From assembly GCA_903939115.1 (NCBI GenBank), contig CAJAFV010000071.1, forward strand, positions 1 through 64,000: a DNA stretch of 64,000 nucleotides, in the 5' to 3' direction. A program made the position numbers and the translations under genes. The notes under the pieces are model-generated. The model was given only the letters and a program-made list of their open reading frames with translations, made no database searches and had not been told where the DNA came from. Source of the DNA: an uncultured Geobacteraceae bacterium (GTDB taxonomy: Bacteria > Desulfobacterota > Desulfuromonadia > Geobacterales > Pseudopelobacteraceae). Below, piece after piece: positions 27,316-36,291 of the stretch; position 1 is the stretch's first letter; each line of letters starts with the position of its first letter.

Positions 27316-27836
27316 TTCCTCGAAGCTTGCTTCGCTGCATTTGGTGTGCAATATTTGTGGCATGAGCAAATATATCCACAAAAGACATAATGTATCTGTG
27401 CTGTTATACCATTTGGTGTGCCCGGCAAAATACCGAAGGGTCGTCTTTACCGAAGAAGTCGATGCACATCTTAAAGCTATTTGTCTTGAAATAGCATTAC
27501 GGTACGAGATCCAGTTTGTCGAGATTGGTGCTGATCGTGACCATGTCCATTTTCTTGTACAATCAGTACCAACCTACAGTCCAACCCAGATTGCCAGGAT
27601 AGTAAAGAGCATCACTGCACGTGAAATATTCCAGAGAGTTCCCTCAGTAAAGAAAAAATTATGGGGCGGCGAATTCTGGTCAAAAGGGTACTTCATGAAT
27701 ACTGTTGGCCACAAAGGAAATGAAGAGTCAGTGGCAAATTATGTTCGCAATCAAGGTCGAGAACAGGAATATAAGATAATACATCGTGAGCAGCTTATGC
27801 TGTTTTAAGATACCTCGCAGCTTGCTGCGGGGTAGT
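27316..27836 (+). mobile_element. IS200/IS605-family insertion sequence
   Basis: A single transposase gene flanked by small hairpins rather than terminal inverted repeats, as in IS200. The left end has CCTCGAAGCTTGCTTCG (about 27318-27334) and the right end has CCTCGCAGCTTGCTGCGGGG (about 27812-27831). The exact ends are approximate. No TnpB gene accompanies it. Confidence 0.75.
27362..27808 (+). CDS. tnpA: IS200-type Y1 transposase TnpA
   Basis: About 148 residues. The HUH metal-binding motif is HVH in DRDHVHFLVQ, and the nucleophilic tyrosine is probably in WSKGYFMNTVG. The N-terminal region VSVLLYHLVCPAKYRR is typical. Such enzymes cut and rejoin single-stranded DNA during replication. 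The frame looks intact, so the element may be mobile. Start chosen at ATG 27362 (MSKYIHKRHN); the ribosome site is weak, as is usual for these elements. Confidence 0.88.
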   Translation: MSKYIHKRHNVSVLLYHLVCPAKYRRVVFTEEVDAHLKAICLEIALRYEIQFVEIGADRDHVHFLVQSVPTYSPTQIARIVKSITAREIFQRVPSVKKKLWGGEFWSKGYFMNTVGHKGNEESVANYVRNQGREQEYKIIHREQLMLF

Positions 27837-28007
27837 TCATTATTCGTGAAATGGCCATTTGTTTCCCCGATTCTAGTTCGCAGGTTTTTAAAGAGTCATG
27901 TACTGTAACTCGTAGATCACCGGAATTCCGGCCAACTTCCAGTTTTGGATATTTAGCCCGTGAATATGAAAAAATATTAGCAATACAGCTCGTTAATTAC
28001 CTGGTTG

Positions 28008-28328
28008 CTAACTTTCTATTGTGGCCTTAAGCTCCGGCAAACGATTCTGGACGGTCTGCCAGACTAACAGAGGATCAACACCGAAATAGAAATGGATCAG
28101 CTTGTCTCTCATTCCGGCGATCTGTTTCCACGGTATGTTCGGATGGAGTTGTGTGAACCCTTCAGGAAGCTGCTTGACCGCCTCTCCGATAATTTCCAGC
28201 TTGCGGATAACCGCGCTCAATGTTTTGTCATCCTCGACAAACGCGTCATAATTCATACCGCTGATAAAGGATTCGATCCGTTCAATAGCCTGCAGGATAT
28301 CCTGTATGAAAAGAGTGTGATCCCTCAC
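28008..28328 (-). CDS. HepT-like ribonuclease toxin
   Basis: 106 residues, DUF86/HEPN family. The HEPN active-site motif Rx4HxY is present as RDKLIHFYF. Members are RNA-cleaving toxins, silenced when the partner MNT antitoxin adenylylates the toxin. The start overlaps the antitoxin stop by 4 bases (ATGA), giving coupled translation in the order antitoxin then toxin. Confidence 0.88.
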   Translation of the reverse strand: MRDHTLFIQDILQAIERIESFISGMNYDAFVEDDKTLSAVIRKLEIIGEAVKQLPEGFTQLHPNIPWKQIAGMRDKLIHFYFGVDPLLVWQTVQNRLPELKATIES

Positions 28329-28618
28329 AGGTACCGAACCTCTCTTAATACCTGATCCCTGAATTCCTGTCGTAATGCTGCCCGAGGCACTACATCAACC
28401 CTTGCGTGAAGAAGCTCCTCCAGGTATTGGCCAATTCCTATCAAGTCAAGCAAATCGGCGTGCGCATCCAGATCAACCAGTACATCAATGTCACTTCCGT
28501 CCCGCTGCTCTCCCCTTATCACCGAACCGAAAACACCAACTTCCCGGATCTTGAACATTGACGTGAGGTACTGTTTCGACTGCCGAATGGTATCCAGTAT
28601 TTCCTTGGTGTTTTGCAT
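28325..28618 (-). CDS. MntA-like nucleotidyltransferase antitoxin
   Basis: About 97 residues with the minimal nucleotidyltransferase signature GSVIRG and, a few residues on, SDIDVLVD, which supplies the metal-binding carboxylates. In characterised pairs it transfers AMP to a tyrosine of HepT. ATG 28618 is preceded by GAGGTGA, a sequence that contains the stop codon of ftsK, so the pair follows ftsK with almost no gap and may be read from the same transcript. Confidence 0.87.
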   Translation of the reverse strand: MQNTKEILDTIRQSKQYLTSMFKIREVGVFGSVIRGEQRDGSDIDVLVDLDAHADLLDLIGIGQYLEELLHARVDVVPRAALRQEFRDQVLREVRYL

Positions 28619-28623
28619 GAGAA

Positions 28624-30957
28624 TCACCTCGTGAACTGCGAATTCAGATAGGCATGAATGACATCCATATAAATCTCGCGTGGTTTGCTGGTACCGTCGC
28701 TATGGGCGATCATCCCCTCGCTCTCCATCATTTCGACAATACGGGCAGCGCGGTTATAGCCGATCCGCAGACGGCGCTGTACCATTGAGATGCTCGCCTG
28801 TTTGGTCTCCGCAACCAGACGCAGCGCATCCTCCCAGCGCTCGTCCTGTTCCTCGTCGTCACCGATCCCCTTTTCATCACTGTCCTTCATCTCTAAAATC
28901 GATTTTTCGTAGACCGGCTTCCCCTGCTTCTTGAGGAAATCCACCACCCGCTGAACTTCGGCATCGGAAACAAAAGCGCCGTGAATTCGCTGCAAACGTG
29001 AGGAACCGGGGGGCATGTAGAGCATGTCGCCATTACCGAGGAGGCTCTCAGCGCCATTGGTATCCAGGATGGTGCGCGAATCAACTTTTGAGGTTACCTG
29101 GAAGGAGATGCGCGACGGCAGGTTGGCTTTGATCAAGCCGGTGATGACGTCAACCGAAGGGCGCTGGGTAGCCAGAATCAAGTGAATACCGGAAGCCCGC
29201 GCCTTCTGGGCAAGGCGGGCGATATGTTCTTCGACTTCACGCCCTGCTACCATCATCAGGTCTGCCAGCTCGTCCACGATGACGACAATATAGGGAAGGT
29301 GGCTGTGCTCCAGAATTTCACCGTCATCAACGGCAAACGGAAGAGGGTCAACGTCCGCGACTCCGCCTTCGCGGAGCTCTTCCAGATCTTCAATGATTTC
29401 GGCATCTGATATCGAAGCATGTTCTTCCTGTTCGAGGAGTTCACCTGCCAGTTTTTTGTTGTACGAATCTATATTGCGGACCCCTTTGTCTGACAGCAGT
29501 GCATAGCGACGCTCCATCTCGTTTACCGCCCATTTAAGAGCGAGCGAAGCCTTCTTCGGTTCGGTTACGACCGGCAGCAGCAGATGCGGGATACCCTCGT
29601 ACATGGAGAATTCGAGCATTTTCGGGTCAACCATGATCATGCGCACATCTTTGGGAGTGGAGGTGTAAAGCAGGGAGAGAATCATGGTGTTGATCGAAAC
29701 CGACTTGCCGGAACCGGTTGAGCCGGCCACCAGCAGATGCGGTGCTTTAGCCAGGTCGGTTACGACCGGATGGCCGGCGATATCTTTACCAAGAGCGAGC
29801 GGCAGTTTCATTTTACTATGGGAAAAATGTTCGCAGTTGAAAATCTCACGCAGAAACACCATATCGCGGTCACGGTTCGGAACCTCGATGCCGACCACCC
29901 CTTTACCGGGGATTGGTGCCACGATACGAATAGACATCGCCTGCAGCGCCATCGTCAGGTCATCGGTAAGGCCGGCAATACGGCTGATCTTGATTCCGGG
30001 TGCCGGTGAGAATTCATACATGGTGATAACCGGACCGGGGCAGATTTCAACCACTTCGCCGTCGATGTTATAATCCTTGAGCTTCTTCTCCAGAAGCCGC
30101 GCGTTCATCGTCAGGGCATCGCGGTCAAGCGTTTTCTCTTCGGCAGGCGGTACGTCGAGCAGCGAGAAGGACGGTGTATGAAAATCGCCTTCAGCTTTGA
30201 TGAACTCAAACGTTTCCTGAACGGCAGCAGTCTTGGCGTCATCTTTCTTTTTTTCTTTTTCCTTCTTAATGAGGCTGGTTCGAGGCGGGGGTTGCGTCAT
30301 CGGCTTGATGACCGGTCCGGCAGCGGCAATAGGAATCCCTTCGCTTTTGGCTTTTTCCTTCTGCTGCTCTACCTGATTGCGAGCGCGGCGTTCCTGCCAA
30401 ACGGCAAATTTATGTTTAAAGTTTTCCAGCCACCACCCGGCAAAAAGAATAAAAGAAAATTTTGAAAGGATCATAATCGATGCGGCAAGCAGCGGCAGCA
30501 GTAGGAGAAACGCTCCCGTAATGCCGATGGTCCCTTTAAGAGCCCGCGACACCACAACTCCGAATGCTCCGCCGGTAGCCACCTGCTGGCCAAACAAAAA
30601 AGTCTTGTCACGGAAGAATGCGAACAGCGTTGCCAGAGAGAAGAGTAGCCCAAATGCTGCCGCCAGTTTGTATGAACGGAGGCGGATCTCTTTAAAGCGG
30701 AAGAGAGTATAGGCTATATAGAGCAGTGTCAGTGGGATCAGATACGAAGCGAGTCCAAAACTTATGAAAAACAGATCGGCAATCTGTGCCCCAAGTCGCC
30801 CCCCGAGATTCTGGATGCTCCCCTCATTGGAATAGCTGTTCCAGGAAACATCCGCGGTATTATAGGTCAGAAACGAGAGGAGAATAAAGATGCCTACCGT
30901 TCCCAGCCCCATTCCTTGCAACTCTTTGGTCATTTTATCTTTTTTAGGTTCATCCAT
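28624..30957 (-). CDS. ftsK: DNA translocase FtsK/SpoIIIE
   Basis: About 777 residues. Four or so N-terminal membrane helices (~15-180), a Lys/Pro-rich linker, then the RecA-like motor with Walker A AGSTGSGKS and Walker B IVVIVDELADLMM. A C-terminal winged-helix gamma domain (ERWEDALRLVAETKQASIS, ending with IGYNRAARIVEMMESEGMI) reads KOPS-like sequences and contacts XerD. It pumps DNA through the division septum during chromosome segregation. The frame is open to 31002; ATG 30957 (MDEPKKDK) is the likelier start. Confidence 0.95.
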   Translation of the reverse strand: MDEPKKDKMTKELQGMGLGTVGIFILLSFLTYNTADVSWNSYSNEGSIQNLGGRLGAQIADLFFISFGLASYLIPLTLLYIAYTLFRFKEIRLRSYKLAAAFGLLFSLATLFAFFRDKTFLFGQQVATGGAFGVVVSRALKGTIGITGAFLLLLPLLAASIMILSKFSFILFAGWWLENFKHKFAVWQERRARNQVEQQKEKAKSEGIPIAAAGPVIKPMTQPPPRTSLIKKEKEKKKDDAKTAAVQETFEFIKAEGDFHTPSFSLLDVPPAEEKTLDRDALTMNARLLEKKLKDYNIDGEVVEICPGPVITMYEFSPAPGIKISRIAGLTDDLTMALQAMSIRIVAPIPGKGVVGIEVPNRDRDMVFLREIFNCEHFSHSKMKLPLALGKDIAGHPVVTDLAKAPHLLVAGSTGSGKSVSINTMILSLLYTSTPKDVRMIMVDPKMLEFSMYEGIPHLLLPVVTEPKKASLALKWAVNEMERRYALLSDKGVRNIDSYNKKLAGELLEQEEHASISDAEIIEDLEELREGGVADVDPLPFAVDDGEILEHSHLPYIVVIVDELADLMMVAGREVEEHIARLAQKARASGIHLILATQRPSVDVITGLIKANLPSRISFQVTSKVDSRTILDTNGAESLLGNGDMLYMPPGSSRLQRIHGAFVSDAEVQRVVDFLKKQGKPVYEKSILEMKDSDEKGIGDDEEQDERWEDALRLVAETKQASISMVQRRLRIGYNRAARIVEMMESEGMIAHSDGTSKPREIYMDVIHAYLNSQFTR

Positions 30958-31107
30958 ATTTGTCTTGGTATCCAGAAAAGAGAGAGTATGTAATCGGCAC
31001 ATACTACAAGGAATGGGGTCAGCGAGGCAAAGAAAAAAAAGAGGAAAATCTCATGTAATTGACCTGCGTCATGTATGATGCCGGGAAAAAGAGCGATTAT
31101 CATACCC

Positions 31108-31452
31108 ATGAAGACAGTGACCAGGCATCAGAAAAAAGACATCAAGCTGCTCGGGAAGTTTGTTGAAGTATACTGCGAAGCCAAACACCGCGGTACCGTG
31201 CGCACTTTCGTCGAGATACCCGATGACGTGGGAGCGCGAGAACTCTGTCCGGAATGCAGATCATTTTTGGAATATGCCATAGCCAAACGGATGAAGTGCC
31301 CTCTGGAAGCTGAAAAACCGACCTGCAAGCATTGCCGAATCCACTGCTATGACCAACAGCGCCGTGAAAAAGTGCGGGAGATCATGTCCTTCGCGGGGCG
31401 GAGGCTTGTGCTGCGCGGCAGGGTCGATTATCTGTGGCACTATTTTTTTTAA
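31108..31452 (+). CDS. Nitrous oxide-stimulated promoter-family protein
   Basis: About 114 residues, Cys-rich: CPECRSF and CPLEAEKPTCKHCRIHC, together with YCEAKH and the ending VDYLWHYFF. This pattern matches a small family named after a gene whose promoter responds to nitrous oxide; its function is not known. The cysteines suggest a metal site. The frame is open from 31075; ATG 31108 (MKTVTRHQKKD) matches the family start. Confidence 0.72.
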   Translation: MKTVTRHQKKDIKLLGKFVEVYCEAKHRGTVRTFVEIPDDVGARELCPECRSFLEYAIAKRMKCPLEAEKPTCKHCRIHCYDQQRREKVREIMSFAGRRLVLRGRVDYLWHYFF

Positions 31453-31491
31453 CTGACAAGAAAACAAACTACACGTAAAGGGAGAATTACC

Positions 31492-32241
31492 ATGCTGAGA
31501 AAAATTGTAACAATTGATTCGGAAAAATGTGACGGCTGCGGACTCTGTGTGCCATCTTGCGCAGAAGGCGCCATAACAATGGTTAACGGCAAAGCGGTGC
31601 TATCAGCGGATAACCTCTGTGACGGGCTGGGCGCCTGTCTCGGTGAGTGCCCGCGTGATGCCATCCATATTGAGGAACGCGAGGCTGACGGTTTCGATGA
31701 AGCGGCGGTCGAGAAACATCTGGCCGCCCAGGGGAAGCCGGCTCCGATTCACCAGCATGCCTCCCATCCCCCGGCAGCGACGCATCAAAGTAGCGGTGGG
31801 TGTCCCGGTTCGCGTGCAATGAGCTTTGCTGCTCCCCAGGCAGTATCCGAAACTGCTCCGGGTGGCAGTCGACAGAGCCAGTTGGCCCAATGGCCCGTTC
31901 AGCTCCATCTTGTTTCCACCACGGCCCCGTATTTTCAGGGTGCCGAGCTTTTAATTACCGCTGACTGCGTACCGGTTGCCTATGCCGGCTATCACGAGGA
32001 TTTTTTGAAGGGGAAAGCGGTTGTCATGGGTTGCCCGAAGCTGGATGATAACAGCTTCTACCAGCAGAAATTGACTGAGCTGTTCAGTAAATCGGATGTA
32101 AAGAGCATCACCGTCCTGAAGATGGAAGTACCCTGTTGTGGCGGCATCGCAGTAGCGGCTCGACAGGCCCTTGCGGCATCCGGTAAACAGATTCCGTACA
32201 CCGAAGTTACTATCGGAATTCAGGGGGAGATCAAGGGGTAG
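31492..32241 (+). CDS. 2x[4Fe-4S] ferredoxin-domain protein
   Basis: 249 residues. The N-terminal bacterial ferredoxin domain (~1-65) has CDGCGLCVPSC and a second, wider motif CDGLGACLGECP. A His/Pro/Ser-rich linker follows (~85-110). The C-terminal ~130 residues contain conserved Cys motifs (ITADCVPVAY, GCPKLDD, EVPCCGG), seen in ferredoxin-type proteins of anaerobes whose role is unknown. ATG 31492 has AAGGGAG upstream. Probably a cytoplasmic electron-transfer or sensing protein. Confidence 0.82.
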   Translation: MLRKIVTIDSEKCDGCGLCVPSCAEGAITMVNGKAVLSADNLCDGLGACLGECPRDAIHIEEREADGFDEAAVEKHLAAQGKPAPIHQHASHPPAATHQSSGGCPGSRAMSFAAPQAVSETAPGGSRQSQLAQWPVQLHLVSTTAPYFQGAELLITADCVPVAYAGYHEDFLKGKAVVMGCPKLDDNSFYQQKLTELFSKSDVKSITVLKMEVPCCGGIAVAARQALAASGKQIPYTEVTIGIQGEIKG

Positions 32242-32370
32242 CCGTTTCGCCGTACTGATGGTGACGACTCCCCAAGGCCGGACAGAGCTGCCGTGTAAAC
32301 GGGAATAAATCGATGCTCTGCCCGGTCTGGCCCGGCTGTATGCTTGGGTGCGGGGTCTGCAACCCTGAGA

Positions 32371-32685
32371 TCAGGCATCCTTGGTTTTTACGATGTGCAG
32401 CCGCTTTCTGCTCCAAGCCGGGTTCCTGCGACAATCAAGAACCGCATGGACAATCATCGTATCGCCTTCGCGAAGGTAGTAGACGGCAAAGGGAAACCTT
32501 TTTGACAACAATCGGTAATATCCATCTGCGACAACCGGATGAATGCCACCGAAAAACCGCAACGAATCTATATCGGAATAGAGCGAATCTATGAAGTAAC
32601 TGCCAAGTCCGGCTGCCTGCGCTTCATAGAAGCGGAAACCGCTGACCAAATCATCCTGAGCATCAGCAAGGATGCGAACATTCAT
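32371..32685 (-). CDS. ParE/RelE-superfamily toxin
   Basis: 104 residues with the ParE-like core: DAQDDLVSGFRFYEAQAAGLG near the N-terminus and YYRLLSKRFPFAVYYLREGDTMIV-type strands, ending VLDCRRNP. ParE relatives poison gyrase and RelE relatives cleave mRNA; the sequence does not decide. The start overlaps the antitoxin stop by 4 bases. Confidence 0.83.
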   Translation of the reverse strand: MNVRILADAQDDLVSGFRFYEAQAAGLGSYFIDSLYSDIDSLRFFGGIHPVVADGYYRLLSKRFPFAVYYLREGDTMIVHAVLDCRRNPAWSRKRLHIVKTKDA

Positions 32686-32900
32686 TTCAACGACTCACGG
32701 ATTTTCACCTTGGCAACTTCCCAATCGTCGATCTGAACGGTTCCTTCCTTAACAGTCGCCGCACGTTCGGCAAGCACCTCTAGATGCCATTCCGGAACAC
32801 CAACATCCTGCACATGGTGACAGAGGTCATCCCACAGTGTCTCCATCGTTTCAAGTTTGTCGGCAAGGCTCATTTCGTCGAGTTTCAGCGCAACAGGCAT
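32682..32900 (-). CDS. Addiction-module antitoxin
   Basis: 72 residues: LSLADKLETMETLWDDL-type start and a C-terminal VQIDDWEVAKVKIRESL. This matches the small putative addiction-module component family found directly upstream of ParE toxins. It would bind and neutralise the downstream toxin. AGGAG is present upstream of the start (minus strand). Confidence 0.8.
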   Translation of the reverse strand: MPVALKLDEMSLADKLETMETLWDDLCHHVQDVGVPEWHLEVLAERAATVKEGTVQIDDWEVAKVKIRESLK

Positions 32901-33197
32901 AATTGTACTCCTTTCTTACAGCGACAAGGTCATCGCCGTTTACCAATCCTACTCAAGCCGATACAGCGCAAACGGTAACGGCGCGTGTTAAACGCCGAGG
33001 GGCTGTAGATGCCACCGGCGACAAAAACAGCTGGAGCAATAACTGGATGCCGTTTTTGGGATTATTTCTGTTGTTACCGAGTTTATTCCCGCACGTTTAC
33101 ATAGCAGAAAATATGACCAAAAGACACAGGAAAGCTTATTTCTAACGGTAATTTGAGAGCACAGGATGCCCCCTCTCCAAGGTATCCCGTTTTCAAC
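32901..33197. other. Intergenic stretch with no gene seen
   Basis: The divergent space between the antitoxin and the ACT/AOR operon. Two short open frames (32903-33145 and 33083-33265) have no ribosome site and unlikely composition. Apart from the antitoxin's ribosome site and the promoter-like motif that begins at 33198, nothing could be recognised. Confidence 0.5.
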
Positions 33198-33225
33198 TTG
33201 ACAGTCAATTTGGTATTATGGTACC
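33198..33225 (+). promoter_or_regulatory. Promoter-like motif, copy 2 (ACT/AOR operon)
   Basis: TTGACA at 33198-33203, eight bases, then GGTATTATGGTACC at 33212-33225 (GGTA-N6-TACC palindrome). It starts 82 bases upstream of the first ACT gene. The TTGACA could be the -35 element; the palindrome would then cover the -10 position and could be an operator or activator site. Confidence 0.6.
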
Positions 33226-33279
33226 CATTTACGCCAATATCAAAGCAATTTTCTGCCATTTGCATTCATGGAGGTCTGC

Positions 33280-33726
33280 ATGAAACTCAAACAGTTATCC
33301 ATCTTTCTTGAAAACGCACCGGGACGGCTCTGTGAGGTTACGCAGGCGCTCGGAGATGCCGGAATAAATCTGAGGGCTCACTGCATTTCTGACACTTCCC
33401 ACGATTTCGGAGTGCTGCGGATACTCGTTTCGGATCTGGCGAAAGCCCGTGGCGTCATTATGGACAAGTTTTTTCCCGCCCGGGTTGACGATGTCATTGC
33501 CGCCGAGATCGAAGACAGCCCCGGGAGTCTCTCCCGCATACTCAGGCTGTTTCTGGGAACGAAGGTAAATGTTGAATACATGTATGCCGTGGCAGGTGCC
33601 ACCCACGGAAAAGCAGTGATGGTGTTCCGCTTCAACGACAATGACCTGGCAATCGAAATCATGCAGAAAAACGGGGTACAGCTTCTTGACGCCACAGCCT
33701 TTGGTATCCTCGAAACCCAGCCGTAG
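33280..33726 (+). CDS. Double-ACT-domain protein (first copy)
   Basis: 148 residues made of two ACT modules (~2-70 and ~72-140). The first begins KQLSIFLENAPGRL, the second EIEDSPGSLSRIL. ACT domains bind amino acids or similar small ligands and usually regulate an enzyme. No catalytic domain is attached, so it is probably a free-standing sensor or regulator for the enzymes encoded downstream. ATG 33280 is preceded by GGAGG (the ORF is open from 33268). A second copy follows at 34698. First gene of the operon. Confidence 0.85.
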   Translation: MKLKQLSIFLENAPGRLCEVTQALGDAGINLRAHCISDTSHDFGVLRILVSDLAKARGVIMDKFFPARVDDVIAAEIEDSPGSLSRILRLFLGTKVNVEYMYAVAGATHGKAVMVFRFNDNDLAIEIMQKNGVQLLDATAFGILETQP

Positions 33727-33738
33727 ACAGGGGGGGCA

Positions 33739-34680
33739 ATGAGTAATAAAAACAGCTATACGCCGACCAGATTTGCCGTCGTCGGTGCCGGTCCGGTCGG
33801 TTGTATCGTGGCGGCTTTCCTTGCCAAAGGGGGGTATGACGTTACCCTGTGTGATGTTGTGCCGGCTCTCCTGGAACCGGCTCTGTCTCCGGGTATCATC
33901 GTGGAGGGGAGCGATAACTTCCAGGCCAGGGTGTCCCGAATAATTACCCGGGTAGATGACCTCTCCATTAACCCACCAGACGTCGTCATCGTTACCGTCA
34001 AGGCGACCGCACTGCCGTTGATCTCTTCTGCCCTCGAAGGATTTGTCGGTGAGGGACGGTACATTGCCAGCTGGCAGAACGGTATTGATACCGAGCGGGT
34101 ACTTTCAGCAACAGTTGGTGCCCGATCGGTCATGCGGGCAGTCGTCAACTACGGCTGCACCCTGTTGAATCCGGGCCACACGCATATGGCATTCCACCAG
34201 CGTCCGCACTATCTCCAGGAACTTCATCCCGACTCCCGGGAAGCCGCAATCGGCATCTGCAACGCTCTTACCGGATGTGGTCTTGAAACCCACCATACTG
34301 ATCAGATTCGCAACATGGTCTGGAGCAAAGCGGTCAATAACTCCAGTATGAATCCGATCTGTGCCGTAACCGGCAAGACGATGTTCGATGTCATTAACGA
34401 CCCGATCCTGTTCAACCTTGTTGATTCACTTCTCAAAGAGGGTGTCTCAGTCGCCCGGGCCAACGAATTCATTCTCGGTCCTGACTTTTACCCGGATACC
34501 ATCAGCTACATCCGTAACGCGGGGCATCACAAGCCCTCCATGCTCCAGGATATTGAAGCCGGACGCCGGACCGAGATCGACTTCATCAACGGCAAGATTA
34601 TGGAGTACGGTGTCAGAGCCGGTATCGCCACGCCATTCAATACAACACTGCGAAGTTTGGTGAAGGCACTTGAAACGTGA
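33739..34680 (+). CDS. Ketopantoate-reductase-like (ApbA/PanE) dehydrogenase, first copy
   Basis: 313 residues. The N-terminal Rossmann domain has GAGPVG (~11-16) for NADP(H); the C-terminal helical domain has the family's Lys-Asn-Ser region (WSKAVNNSSMNPICAVTG, ~198-215) and EIDFINGKI. The family reduces 2-ketopantoate and related alpha-keto acids. Its place between ACT genes and an aldehyde oxidoreductase, and its duplication, argue for a catabolic substrate rather than CoA synthesis. GGGGGG precedes the ATG; it follows the ACT gene by 12 bases. Confidence 0.85.
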   Translation: MSNKNSYTPTRFAVVGAGPVGCIVAAFLAKGGYDVTLCDVVPALLEPALSPGIIVEGSDNFQARVSRIITRVDDLSINPPDVVIVTVKATALPLISSALEGFVGEGRYIASWQNGIDTERVLSATVGARSVMRAVVNYGCTLLNPGHTHMAFHQRPHYLQELHPDSREAAIGICNALTGCGLETHHTDQIRNMVWSKAVNNSSMNPICAVTGKTMFDVINDPILFNLVDSLLKEGVSVARANEFILGPDFYPDTISYIRNAGHHKPSMLQDIEAGRRTEIDFINGKIMEYGVRAGIATPFNTTLRSLVKALET

Positions 34681-34697
34681 CAGCTTAGGAGTACACC

Positions 34698-35147
34698 ATG
34701 AAATTGAAGCAACTATCCGTTTTTCTCGAAAACTCTCCCGGTCGTCTTTATGAAGCCACGAATGCTCTCGGAGCTGCAGGTATAAACCTGAGGTCGCTCT
34801 CCATCTGTGACACTCTGGAGTTCGGCGTGTTGCGTATTCTGGTATCGGACGTGGCGCTGGCCCGTCGGGTAATCATGGAGAAACAGCTTCCCGCACGCGT
34901 CGATGACGTCGTCGCCGTTGAGATAGATGATGTCCCCGGCAGCCTGGCCAGGGTACTGTACCTGTTCAAAGAGTCGCAGGTTAACATCGAATACATGTAT
35001 GCCCTGGCGGGAACCGGCAGTTCGTCCGACAAGGCGGTGATGGTATTTCGCTTCAGTGACAACGATCGGGCTATCGAAATATTGCGTGCGCACAGCATCA
35101 AGCTTCTTGATGACAGGGATTTCGGGATTGTTGATACGGTCAGATAG
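34698..35147 (+). CDS. Double-ACT-domain protein (second copy)
   Basis: 149 residues, a clear paralogue of the protein at 33280 with the same two-ACT layout (KQLSVFLENSPGRL; EIDDVPGSLARVL). Differences are spread evenly, so the duplication is not recent. AGGAG precedes the ATG. It is followed not by the expected short spacer but by a 118-bp inverted-repeat element before the next gene. Confidence 0.85.
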   Translation: MKLKQLSVFLENSPGRLYEATNALGAAGINLRSLSICDTLEFGVLRILVSDVALARRVIMEKQLPARVDDVVAVEIDDVPGSLARVLYLFKESQVNIEYMYALAGTGSSSDKAVMVFRFSDNDRAIEILRAHSIKLLDDRDFGIVDTVR

Positions 35148-35161
35148 TCCGGCTTGAAGTA

Positions 35162-35279
35162 CCATTTTCAAATCAATGATGAAATCAAGACGGCGAGGAT
35201 TGAGGCAACGAGGCGTACAAAAAGTACGTCGAGGCGCTGAAGACGAGCCAACGAAGATAGCGCATTGATTTGAAAATGG
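35162..35279. repeat. Inverted-repeat intergenic element, copy 2
   Basis: Perfect 17-bp inverted ends: CCATTTTCAAATCAATG (35162-35178) and CATTGATTTGAAAATGG (35263-35279). The interior contains GAGGCGTACAAAAAGTACGT and GACGAGCCAACGAAGATAGC, related to the elements at 1356, 52712 and 54755 (in opposite orientation). It splits the operon between the second ACT and second reductase genes, so it may affect RNA stability there. Confidence 0.75.
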
Positions 35280-35295
35280 AATAAAGGGGGCTGCG

Positions 35296-36240
35296 ATGAA
35301 TGAGGAAAGCAGTTATAAACCGAAAAAATTTGCAGTGATCGGAGCCGGTCCGGTAGGTGGGATCGTTGCGGCTTTTCTCTCGAAAGGCGGGTATGACGTC
35401 ACGCTGTGCGATGTCATTCCGGCACTGCTTGAACCGGCGCTTGATCCCGGCATCATCATTGAGGGGACCGATACCCTGCAGGCCCGCGTGGCCAGGACAA
35501 CGCTCCATGTTGACGACCTGCTGATCGATCCGCCGGATGTTATTATTCTTACGGTAAAAGCGACCGCACTGCCGCTTATTGCGTCGACACTGGAAGGTTT
35601 TGTCGCCGAGGGGCGTTACGTTGTTAGTTGGCAGAACGGCATAGATACGGAGCTCGTGCTGGCAAAGCACCTCGGATCAAAGTCGGTCATGCGGGCGGTA
35701 GTTAATTTCGGTTGTGTTCCGCTCGGCCCGGGGCACTTCAGGATCGCCTTCCATCATCGTCCCCACTTTCTCCAGGAACTTGATCCGCAATCCAGAGAAG
35801 CTGCTATCGGCATCTGCCGTGTGCTAACCGAATGCGGTCTTGATACTCATCATACCAGCCAGATTACCAACATGGTCTGGCGCAAGACCCTCATGAATTC
35901 CAGTATGAACCCGCTCTGTGCCGTAACGGGGCGGACGATGGTGGAGCTCATCCTCGATCCGATCCTCTTCAATCTGGTTGATGCCCTCATCAAGGAGGGG
36001 GTTGCAGTGGCCCGGGCCAATGAGGTTGCGCTTGGCTACGATTTCTACCCATACTGCATAAATTACATCAAGGGGGCCGGCAACCATAAGCCATCAATGC
36101 TTCAGGATGTTGAGGCGGGCCGGCGAACGGAAATCGACTATATCAACGGCAAGGTGGTTGAATACGGCCTGCAGGCGGGGGTGCCCACCCCGTACAACAA
36201 CATGATCCGCGGCCTGGTTAAGGCCCTGGAGCCGAGATAG
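35296..36240 (+). CDS. Ketopantoate-reductase-like (ApbA/PanE) dehydrogenase, second copy
   Basis: 314 residues, paralogous to the protein at 33739, with GAGPVG in the Rossmann loop and KTLMNSSMNPLCAVTG in the catalytic region. The N-terminal half is most conserved between the copies; the ligand-binding C-terminal half differs more, so the two may act on different keto acids or form a heterodimer. AAGGGGG precedes the ATG. The AOR gene follows 51 bases later. Confidence 0.85.
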   Translation: MNEESSYKPKKFAVIGAGPVGGIVAAFLSKGGYDVTLCDVIPALLEPALDPGIIIEGTDTLQARVARTTLHVDDLLIDPPDVIILTVKATALPLIASTLEGFVAEGRYVVSWQNGIDTELVLAKHLGSKSVMRAVVNFGCVPLGPGHFRIAFHHRPHFLQELDPQSREAAIGICRVLTECGLDTHHTSQITNMVWRKTLMNSSMNPLCAVTGRTMVELILDPILFNLVDALIKEGVAVARANEVALGYDFYPYCINYIKGAGNHKPSMLQDVEAGRRTEIDYINGKVVEYGLQAGVPTPYNNMIRGLVKALEPR

Positions 36241-36291
36241 TTTTCGACAGTAAGCCGGAGATACCGCAACAACCGTCGAAGAGGGTAAGGT

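Noticed and set aside
27809-28007. tRNA-like T-loop (GATTCTAGTTCGCAGG) near 27877
   Set aside because: No matching acceptor, D or anticodon stems could be found around it.
32903-33265. Two small frames before the ACT operon
   Set aside because: No ribosome site and no credible protein sequence; one overlaps the promoter motif.
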